Below are positions 41,009-47,626 of a DNA stretch of 64,000 nt, piece by piece; positions within the stretch are counted from its first letter, which is position 1; every line of letters starts with the position of its first letter. The stretch covers positions 5,456 to 69,455 of the forward strand of contig JAMCWA010000112.1 of NCBI GenBank assembly GCA_023475165.1, given 5' to 3'. The stretch comes from Bacillota bacterium. GTDB lineage: Bacteria; Bacillota; Sulfobacillia; JAMCWA01. A model generated the notes under the pieces. The model was not told where the DNA came from. It saw nothing but the letters and a program-made list of their open reading frames with translations, and searched no databases. The position numbers and the translations under genes are program-made.

Positions 41009-42499
41009 ATGAGGCCTGCTGCGCTACCAAAAACAGGTAGAGATAAGGAGGACATTCTAAGAGAGCTGAGGAATTACCAGAAAGACGACCCGTCTTATGA
41101 GCGAGGCAGGGTGTGGAGCCTTGTTTATTATTTAGGAGCTGAGCATGACTCACTTTTACAGGAAGCCTATAATTATTATTTTTCGGCAAATGCCCTGAAT
41201 CCAATGGCGTTCAAGAGCTTAAAGCGGCTGGAAAACGAGATCATCTGGATTACAGCGGCTTTACTCCATGGCGATGGCAATGTGTGCGGGGTAATGACTT
41301 CTGGTGGAACAGAAAGCTGTCTTTTGGCCGTGAAAACCTATAGGGACTATGCCAGAGCGGAGAAAGGAACAAAAAATCCAGAGATGATACTTCCGCAGAC
41401 GGCACATGTCGCCTGGGAAAAAGGCGGAGAGTACTTCGGAGTCAAACCCGTGTACGTGCCCCTTGATGACGACTATAAGGTTGATGTAGAGGCCGTCAAA
41501 AGGCTTATAAACAAAAACACAATTATGATCCTCGGCTCCGCGCCTGATTATCCTCATGGTATTATAGACCCGATCGAAGAGTTGGGCCGGATAGGGGAGT
41601 CCCGAGGAATACCGGTTCATGTTGACGCTTGCCTGGGCGGTTTTATTCTGCCATTTATTGAGAAACTGGGAATTAGTCTTCCGAAATGGGATTACCGCGT
41701 TCCCGGGGTAACCTCTATTTCGGCTGATCTGCATAAGTACGGATTTGCAGCCAAAGGAGCCTCCACCATTACTTACAGGAGCCTGGACATTTTGAAATAC
41801 CAGATGTTTGTTTCCACCGAGTGGCCAGGAGGAGTTTTCGCTTCTCCCGCTTTACTGGGGACAAGGCCAGGTGGAGCCTATGCGGCCGCCTGGGCTTCTT
41901 TGCAGGCCTTAGGAGAAGACGGCTTTGTCAGCATCACCAAGCAGGTTATTGAAAGCACGCGGAAGCTCATGGAGGGAATTAGAGCGATTCCCGGATCGAA
42001 GGTGATCGGGCGGCCGCAAGCCAGTATCTTCTCTTTTCGGTCTATCGACGCTAATTTAAATATATTTGCGGTGGCGGACCAGATGGAGCAGAAAGGTTGG
42101 CATATGGACAGATTGCAGAAGCCAGATGCTATTCATGTTACGGTAACGCCGGCACATTCTGCCGTAATAGAAGAATATCTCACAGATCTCAAGAATTCTG
42201 TGGAATACGTCAGGAAACACCCCGAGTCGGCTGCCAGTGGATCCGCCGCAACTTACGGAATGATCGCCCATATCCCGTTACGGAGAATGGTCAAAAAACA
42301 AGTACTTGAAATGTTCGCTCAGCTGTACGGACCGGAAGGAAAGATGATAAACATGACTTCTTCCGTGCCAGGCGAAGAAAATGAAGGTGGGATCCCCACC
42401 GGACATGAGGAAAGCGACAAAACACCGGGAAGAGAAGCGCCTGGTCTACTCAATAGAATCATAGCTGCCTATGTTAAGCTTCGACAGTCAAGAGAATAG
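41009..42499 (+). CDS. PLP-dependent decarboxylase / sphingosine-phosphate-lyase-like enzyme
   Basis: A 496-residue group II decarboxylase fold enzyme. VCGVMTSGGTESCLLAVKTY binds the phosphate, VHVDACLGGFILPF carries the PLP aspartate, and SADLHKYGFAAKGAS has the Schiff-base lysine (Lys243). The spacing and the LPKWDYRVPGVTSIS stretch match the S1P-lyase/TyrDC-like branch of Firmicutes rather than GadB. ATG 41009 has GGAGGGAGG. The C-terminal 60 residues (VPGEENEGGIPTGHEESDK) are a disordered extension. Possible substrates are aromatic or acidic amino acids; the transporter upstream is its likely partner. Confidence 0.85.
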   Translation: MRPAALPKTGRDKEDILRELRNYQKDDPSYERGRVWSLVYYLGAEHDSLLQEAYNYYFSANALNPMAFKSLKRLENEIIWITAALLHGDGNVCGVMTSGGTESCLLAVKTYRDYARAEKGTKNPEMILPQTAHVAWEKGGEYFGVKPVYVPLDDDYKVDVEAVKRLINKNTIMILGSAPDYPHGIIDPIEELGRIGESRGIPVHVDACLGGFILPFIEKLGISLPKWDYRVPGVTSISADLHKYGFAAKGASTITYRSLDILKYQMFVSTEWPGGVFASPALLGTRPGGAYAAAWASLQALGEDGFVSITKQVIESTRKLMEGIRAIPGSKVIGRPQASIFSFRSIDANLNIFAVADQMEQKGWHMDRLQKPDAIHVTVTPAHSAVIEEYLTDLKNSVEYVRKHPESAASGSAATYGMIAHIPLRRMVKKQVLEMFAQLYGPEGKMINMTSSVPGEENEGGIPTGHEESDKTPGREAPGLLNRIIAAYVKLRQSRE

Positions 42500-42706
42500 G
42501 TAAAGCCGGGCCTCCCAGGGGTTACGCACCGCGTACGCAGGACTAATGATCCTTGGGATCACCCTGCAAGAAGGAAACTTGCCAACCGCAATCGAAACCC
42601 GGGCCTTTCACAGCACGGGATTCCAAGCCCACCCCACAACTGCCTCCTGTCCACCAGCGGGAAATGGGGCACCCCAGGCCCACCGTGGAATTTGGTTTGC
42701 CTAATC

Positions 42707-44113
42707 TCAAAAAATATTCTTCTCCCCCACCATTTCCGCCGTCTGCCAGCGGCGCGGAGAAAGGGGCCCCAAATCAAGCCGTGAGGTCCCGCCTTTAGTT
42801 ATGAGATCGCTGATGATCATTCCGGCGGCCGGAGCGTGCATAAAGCCGTGGCCGGAAAAGCCAACGGCTTGATAAAAGCCCCTAACTTCCGGCGATTCCC
42901 CGATTATGGCATGAAAATCTGGCGTGATCTCCCGCAGGCCGGCATAAGCTCGGACAATCTGCACTTTTTCGAGAATGGGAACCCGCCGGAGCCCGGCCTG
43001 CGCCACACTATCAAAACCGTCCCAATCGACGCGGGTGTCAAAGCCCGGTGGCGTCTCCCGGTCGGTGCCCCCCAAAAGCAGGCTGCCACTTTTTTCCCGG
43101 TGCAGATACCAACCAGTGTCGAGGTCAACAACCAAAGGGGTACTTTCTCCAAACTCCGACAGCGGGGCCCCGACAAAAACCTGGCGGCGGGTAGGATAAA
43201 CGGGAAGATCAACCCCGGCCAGCCGCGCCACCTGCGCTGCCCACGGCCCGGCGCAGTTTACCACCCGCGGGCTGGAGATTTTCCTGAGCGTGGACGTTCT
43301 CTTGAGGGAGGTGCCTCCTGCTCGGTTTCTGCCGATGAGATCTCCCCTGGCCTGCGCCAGCTCTGTAGCTTGTAAGACCCCCTCAGCCGGAACCATAGGG
43401 TCTCTTTGGTTCCGCTTCGCCTCGCTGCGCGTCTGGTCCGCCGGTCGCGCCTCGCTCGGGTCTATCTTTTCTGGCTCATGCAGGGCGAGAGTCGGGCTCG
43501 GGAGGCCATCATGCTGTCCGGCGGTATCAACGTCGGGGTTTGCCTTCTCCAGAATTACGCCTCGCATTTCCCCCCCTTCAATAACAAAACCTCTGGCTTC
43601 CCACCCCAATAAAATCTCCGCTCCCGCCTTTACTGCTTCCGAATAAAAGCCTTGCAGGACGGCACTGGGGTCGGCTGAACCATCTTCAGCACAAAAGGTC
43701 GCCGTCAAAAGGTCCCTGGTTTCCAGATTAGGAAAGAGCTTTCCGGCCTCCGCCGGTGTCAATAACTGGCTCTTAACACCAAGGGAATTCTCCCGCCGCA
43801 CATTTTCCCGAAAGATTTCGGCGGTAACCGGGCGGGCGGTGACAAACAGATAGCCATGCTGGCGTAAGAAGATATCGCGCCCGGTATTTTTCTGAAAAGA
43901 GAGATAAAAAGGTATGCTCAGTTTGCTCAGCTCTATATTGGTCCGGCTCGAAAACTGGTAGCGCAATCCACCCGTACAGTAGGCCGTGGCCCCCATCCCG
44001 GGTAGCTCTTCGCGTTCGGCCACCACCACTTCCAGGCCCTGTTTCGCCAAATGATACGCCACGGCCAGACCTACAAGCCCGGCTCCAATGACGACAACAT
44101 CGACTTTTTTCAT
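42707..44113 (-). CDS. FAD-dependent amino-acid oxidoreductase (DAO family) with an insert
   Basis: Oxidises a secondary or D-amino acid (glycine, sarcosine or proline type). VVVIGAGLVGLAVAYHLAKQ is the FAD-binding Rossmann motif, VVNCAGPWAAQVARLAG the second ribityl-binding motif, and GFSGHGFMHAPAAGMIISD the C-terminal FAD site. In between, about 85 hydrophilic residues (43275-43555, rich in charged residues, Pro and Gly) interrupt the sheet where relatives have a 10-residue loop. ATG 44113 follows GGGGTGA. It stands alone, converging on the decarboxylase. No hydrogen-cyanide or glycine-reductase partner is present. Confidence 0.85.
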   Translation of the reverse strand: MKKVDVVVIGAGLVGLAVAYHLAKQGLEVVVAEREELPGMGATAYCTGGLRYQFSSRTNIELSKLSIPFYLSFQKNTGRDIFLRQHGYLFVTARPVTAEIFRENVRRENSLGVKSQLLTPAEAGKLFPNLETRDLLTATFCAEDGSADPSAVLQGFYSEAVKAGAEILLGWEARGFVIEGGEMRGVILEKANPDVDTAGQHDGLPSPTLALHEPEKIDPSEARPADQTRSEAKRNQRDPMVPAEGVLQATELAQARGDLIGRNRAGGTSLKRTSTLRKISSPRVVNCAGPWAAQVARLAGVDLPVYPTRRQVFVGAPLSEFGESTPLVVDLDTGWYLHREKSGSLLLGGTDRETPPGFDTRVDWDGFDSVAQAGLRRVPILEKVQIVRAYAGLREITPDFHAIIGESPEVRGFYQAVGFSGHGFMHAPAAGMIISDLITKGGTSRLDLGPLSPRRWQTAEMVGEKNIF

Positions 44114-44323
44114 CGGTTCACCCCATTAAGCTCGATTTCGTAAGAAGAGAAAGATTCGGCGGATCAATTGTCCGCAGATAAACTGTCTTCCCGAGAGGAC
44201 TTTTTGTTACGGCCCCAAATAAGCCCTTTTAAGGTGTTCCATCTTCATCAACTCCTCAGCGCGGCCCGAGGTATTAATCAAACCGTTTTCAGGGTTAGTC
44301 CCGATTTTTGTTGAAAATGATTG

Positions 44324-44383
44324 TGGCGCCCGATTTTCCAGTATGTCATACTGGAGTTGGCAATTTTGGAAAGGAGGGCGCCA
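44324..44383 (+). promoter_or_regulatory. Nested inverted repeats covering a ribosome site
   Basis: TGGCGCCC (44324-44331) pairs with GGGCGCCA (44376-44383), and inside lies the palindrome CCAGTATG-T-CATACTGG (44338-44354). The right arm overlaps AAGGAGGG, the ribosome site of the following 48-aa frame. The pair could hide that site in the RNA, or the palindrome could be an operator in DNA. Confidence 0.5.
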
Positions 44384-44384
44384 C

Positions 44385-44531
44385 TTGACTAAAGGATATC
44401 ATAAGAAGATGCCTCTTGAACAGGGGGCAGCACGGGAAAAAGATTGGTCTTTACCGGCCACCTTCGCCCTGCAAGTTCAGAATCTGCGGTCCTTCTGCAA
44501 AACCTCGCCAGCCCAGGTGCATGTTAAATAA
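44385..44531 (+). CDS. Small hypothetical protein (48 aa)
   Basis: TTG 44385 lies six bases after AAGGAGGG. The product is basic near its start (TKGYHKKMPLEQGAAREKDW) and holds no motif I know. The good ribosome site within a regulated-looking stem argues for expression; the short length and lack of recognisable family argue for caution. It could also be a remnant of a mobile element start. Confidence 0.4.
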   Translation: MTKGYHKKMPLEQGAAREKDWSLPATFALQVQNLRSFCKTSPAQVHVK

Positions 44532-44544
44532 ATAACAAGATGGC

Positions 44545-44573
44545 TTGCCTTTCATTTCGACTTGCGTTATAAT
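44545..44573 (+). promoter_or_regulatory. Sigma-A promoter of the sodium-pump beta gene
   Basis: TTGCCT (44545-44550), 17-base spacer, TATAAT (44568-44573), giving a leader of about 150 bases before the gene. Confidence 0.75.
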
Positions 44574-44690
44574 AGCGGCAGAAAATAGAAAAGAGGTTAC
44601 AGGAGTATGGCTTCACCCATAACTGATTTAAACGGCACTGGGTAAAGGCCTTCGACATTGAGACCTCGGGAAGGTCTCGTTTATTTTTGT
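44574..44690 (+). promoter_or_regulatory. Leader RNA with terminator (attenuator or riboswitch candidate)
   Basis: The leader ends in an intrinsic terminator: GAGACCT (44660-44666), loop CGGGA, AGGTCTC (44672-44678), then TTTATTTTT. CCTTC at about 44649-44653 can pair with GAAGG inside the terminator, a possible antiterminator. In the first part GGAGT and ACCC may pair around ATGGCTTC. A 12-codon frame (44607-44645) starts with ATG but its AGGAG is too close to be a normal site. The class is unknown to me. A sodium-responsive RNA would make sense for the pump gene that follows, but this is only a guess. Confidence 0.55.
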
Positions 44691-44732
44691 CAAATGGCTG
44701 CTAATAGCGGGTGTTAAAAGGAGAGAACGGGC

Positions 44733-45842
44733 TTGCTCGGCTTTAACCAGGTTTTAACCCACCTCACCCCCGGACAATTTTTGCTGTTCATCATCGGGGC
44801 TTTACTCATTTATCTCGCCATCAAAAAAGATTACGAACCGATGCTTCTTTTACCCATCGGTTTCGGCATCATCTTGGCGAACATTCCCTTTTCTTCGGCC
44901 ACAGCGCCCGATGGCTTTCTTACGCTCCTTTATGAAACGGGGATCAAAACGGAGCTGTTCCCCATCCTCATCTTCATCGCGGTCGGGGCGATGGTAGATT
45001 TCACCGTCCTTTTACAACAGCCCTTCATGATCCTCTTCGGGGCGGCCGCACAGTTCGGGATTTTCTTCACAATATTTCTGGGCATTCTCCTGGGTTTTGA
45101 CTTGAAGGAGGCGGCCTCCATTGGGATAATCGGAGCCGCCGATGGTCCGACCTCAATCTATGTCGCCAATTTCTTTGCCCCCAAGCTCCTTGGTCCCATT
45201 TCTGTGGCGGCCTATTCGTATATGTCACTGGTGCCGATCATTCAACCTCCAGTTATCCGGCTCCTGACCAGCAGGCAGGAGAGAAGGATCAGGATGCAGG
45301 CCGCGGTTAAGCCGGTGTCGCGGCGGGTTAAAATCCTTTTCCCCATAGCCGTGACCATGATCTCTGGTTTCGTGGCCCCCATGAGCGTTTCGCTTGTTGG
45401 ATCGTTGATGTTCGGAAACCTCATCCGGGTAAGCGGGGTTTTAGATCGACTGTCCAAGACGGCGCAAAACGAATTGGCCAACCTCGTCACCCTCCTTTTG
45501 GGGATAACCATTGGTGCGACCATGACGGCAGAAACCTTCTTAACCCCGACGACGCTGCTCATTTTTGTCATGGGGTTGGTGGCTTTTGTTTTCGATACGG
45601 CTGGCGGGGTGCTCTTTGCCAAGTTCATCAATCTTTTTCTAAAAGAGAAGGTTAATCCCATGGTGGGGGCGGCTGGGATATCAGCCTTTCCTATGTCGGC
45701 GCGGATCGTTCAAAAAATGGCCCAAAAAGAAGATCCTACCAACTTCATCTTGATGCAGGCGGTGGGGGCTAATGTGGCCGGACAAATCGGCTCGGTTGTA
45801 GCCGGTGGCATCATCTTATCCATCGTCGGCGCCTTGGGTTAG
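44733..45842 (+). CDS. Sodium-translocating decarboxylase beta subunit (OadB/MmdB/GcdB)
   Basis: Membrane subunit that couples decarboxylation of carboxybiotin to sodium export. 369 residues, about nine membrane spans; family motifs are FSSATAPDGFLTLLYETGI, SIGIIGAADGPTSIYVANFF with the conserved sodium-site Asp, SYMSLVPIIQPPVIR, and FPMSARIVQKMAQKEDP. TTG 44733 follows AAAAGGAGAG. The alpha (carboxyltransferase) and biotin-carrier subunits are not in the window. The gene is followed by a 35-codon gamma-like gene. A leader RNA with a terminator precedes it. Confidence 0.92.
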   Translation: MLGFNQVLTHLTPGQFLLFIIGALLIYLAIKKDYEPMLLLPIGFGIILANIPFSSATAPDGFLTLLYETGIKTELFPILIFIAVGAMVDFTVLLQQPFMILFGAAAQFGIFFTIFLGILLGFDLKEAASIGIIGAADGPTSIYVANFFAPKLLGPISVAAYSYMSLVPIIQPPVIRLLTSRQERRIRMQAAVKPVSRRVKILFPIAVTMISGFVAPMSVSLVGSLMFGNLIRVSGVLDRLSKTAQNELANLVTLLLGITIGATMTAETFLTPTTLLIFVMGLVAFVFDTAGGVLFAKFINLFLKEKVNPMVGAAGISAFPMSARIVQKMAQKEDPTNFILMQAVGANVAGQIGSVVAGGIILSIVGALG

Positions 45843-45940
45843 AGTTTCGGTCAAACGAGGTGACTCACCAGTGCGTTGCGTCGGGGAGTCACTTGCCGTC
45901 GCGCCTTGGGTTAAAGTTCTGTGCAAAAGGAGTGACTCAC
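45829..45940 (+). repeat. 40-nt direct duplication at the beta-subunit 3' end
   Basis: Copy 1 (45829-45868) holds the last codons and stop of the beta gene; copy 2 (45901-45940) is 32/40 identical and holds the ribosome site of the gamma-like gene. Both start GCGCCTTGGGTTA and end TGACTCAC. The centre-to-centre distance is 72 bases. Confidence 0.75.
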
Positions 45941-45941
45941 T

Positions 45942-46049
45942 GTGGTCTGGCTCAAAACTTTAGATCTTTTGTTCTGCGGCATGGCCCTGACCTTTTCCGT
46001 CCTGTTCCTTTTTTACGGGCTGATTAAGGTTTTGATGCGACTGGAATGA
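45942..46049 (+). CDS. 35-aa gamma-like subunit of the sodium pump (OadG type)
   Basis: GTG 45942 stands behind AAAAGGAG. The peptide is a single membrane helix between a short N-terminus and a basic end: LLFCGMALTFSVLFLFYGL then IKVLMRLE. OadG subunits begin with the same pattern (GL-LT--G---VF--L--L-L-----R). Position directly after the beta gene matches known oad/mmd operons. It is shorter than usual gamma subunits, with no C-terminal zinc-binding tail. It was missed by length cut-offs. The function is inferred from shape and position. Confidence 0.7.
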   Translation: MVWLKTLDLLFCGMALTFSVLFLFYGLIKVLMRLE

Positions 46050-46538
46050 GGGCCGACTCTGCAGGGATTCCTTCATGTCCATGGACCAGCCCGTAACGTA
46101 GTTAAGCCAGGTCAACATGTGGATTGGCTTTACCCCAGCAAAAAGGGAAAACTCACACATTTTGAGCGAGTCGTAGATGGCCATAAGGTCCTGGGCGCGG
46201 GCCGTCAAAAGGCATATTGGCAGCCGGCTGTTTATCACACACCCGCTGGTGGCAGCCACCAGAACGGGCCAGTAATAGATTACGCGGTCAGCGACTCCTT
46301 TTGCTCGAAGAGAGAAACTCCGGAGCAGGGCAGCCTTTTGGGAAGCCTTCGTTGACGAGGATGACGAACGACTGGCTATTTTCGGCGCCAACGCCCACCA
46401 GCCTGCCGCCTTTTTGAAACCTAAGGCTTCCGCAGGTCTGTATAGGAAAGTTGCCTCCCCCTGCAAGACCTTCTCAAAATTAAAGGAGAGATTTCTACGC
46501 TTCCTTTCTAAACTTTTCTCCCCGTTTTTAAAGCTGTC
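46050..46538 (-). pseudogene. Possible decayed gene upstream of nothing, unassigned
   Basis: Coding-like stretches occur on the minus strand but in different frames: around 46360-46420 (GRLVGVGAENSQSFVILVN) and around 46090-46300 (YWPVLVAATSGCVINSRLPI, then AGVKPIHMLTWLNYVTGW). This fits a gene broken by frameshifts next to the activase gene. I cannot name it, and one continuous frame (45960-46466) might instead be a real unknown protein. Confidence 0.3.
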
Positions 46539-47480
46539 TCAAACCACCTCTATTCCGTCAAAAAAGCGGGCACATTTCGCCCTTTCCTCTTCCGTCATCC
46601 AGGAAGAATGCCGGTAAGGGGTAGGCCGGCCGAGGTTGTCGGCCTTAGTTACCCAGAGGGGATTGTAAGGCAGGAGGGCCACTTTTGCAACGCCGAGGCG
46701 GCGCAGAAAGGCGGCCAGACCGGCGAGGTTATTTTCGCTGGTGGTAATTCCCGGTATAAGAGGGATACGGGGTAAAACCGGAACCGCGCCCGAGGCCAGA
46801 AGAGCCTGAAAATTATCCAGGATGATCCGGTTGGCGCGGCCGGTGTATTTTTTGTGCTCCTCTGAATCGATGAGCTTCAAATCGAAATAGATGAGGTCCA
46901 AGTAGGGCAAAAGGTGTTGTTCGAAGGATGGCCGGTGATAGTAGCCGCAGGTCTCCAGGATGACATGAATCCCGCGCTCCTTTAAGCGAGGCAAGAAGGC
47001 CCCCAAGTAACGCGGATGGAGGGTGGCCTCCCCTCCGGAAAGGGTCACCCCACCGCCGGAATTTCGATAAAAGGGTTCATCGCGCATGACTTCGGCGACC
47101 AGCTGATCCACCGAATAATAACGCCCCAGAGGACGTAAACCTGAACTAGGACAGTTTTCCGCACAAAGACCGCAGGCCTGGCAAAGCTCGCGGTTTATAG
47201 GGTCGACCCCGGGTCCCACCGCGCTGGCGAGAAGATCGCGGCGGCCTCTAGTTGGAGGCGTTGGGATCTTAATGGCTCCCTGGGGGCAGGTTTTCTCACA
47301 GGTTCGGCAACCGAGGCAATCGCCGGGAGAGTACATGATTTGGCGAAAGGGGCTGATCGCTTCGGGATTTTGGCACCAAACGCAGGCGAGAGGACAGCCT
47401 TTGAAAAAGATCACTGTCCGTATCCCGGGGCCGTCGTCCAAGGCATTCCTTTTTATTTCAACGATGAGTAGAAAGGTCAT
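46539..47480 (-). CDS. Glycyl-radical-enzyme activating enzyme (radical SAM)
   Basis: Generates the glycyl radical on the partner enzyme encoded just upstream. 313 residues. GIRTVIFFKGCPLACVWCQN has the CxxxCxxC motif; two bacterial-ferredoxin motifs follow (CLGCRTCEKTCPQGA and CQACGLCAENCPSSG), then SGGGVTLSGGEATLHP and YLDLIYFDLKLIDSEEH, all typical of PflA-like activases of the glycerol-dehydratase / CutD group. ATG 47480 (with AGGTG) is chosen because family similarity begins there; the open frame extends to 47507. It is the second gene of the GRE operon, after a gap of about 146 bases. Confidence 0.93.
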   Translation of the reverse strand: MTFLLIVEIKRNALDDGPGIRTVIFFKGCPLACVWCQNPEAISPFRQIMYSPGDCLGCRTCEKTCPQGAIKIPTPPTRGRRDLLASAVGPGVDPINRELCQACGLCAENCPSSGLRPLGRYYSVDQLVAEVMRDEPFYRNSGGGVTLSGGEATLHPRYLGAFLPRLKERGIHVILETCGYYHRPSFEQHLLPYLDLIYFDLKLIDSEEHKKYTGRANRIILDNFQALLASGAVPVLPRIPLIPGITTSENNLAGLAAFLRRLGVAKVALLPYNPLWVTKADNLGRPTPYRHSSWMTEEERAKCARFFDGIEVV

Positions 47481-47626
47481 AAGCACCTGGTTCGCCAAAG
47501 CCCACAATAGCTAACGACGCCTGACTTTCTGGTCCGGGACAACTTCATCCAGATCTCCTGACCATCGTTAGTTCTTGTTTAACCAGTCTCCCCACAACCA
47601 GGCTTTCGCTCCTTTCGGGTTGGGTT

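Noticed and set aside
44590-44655. Resemblance of the leader to a fluoride riboswitch (GGNGATGG-type start)
   Set aside because: GGAGT-ATGG and ATAAC are similar, but the conserved 3' part (TGATG-CTCC type) is missing and the gene is not a fluoride exporter.
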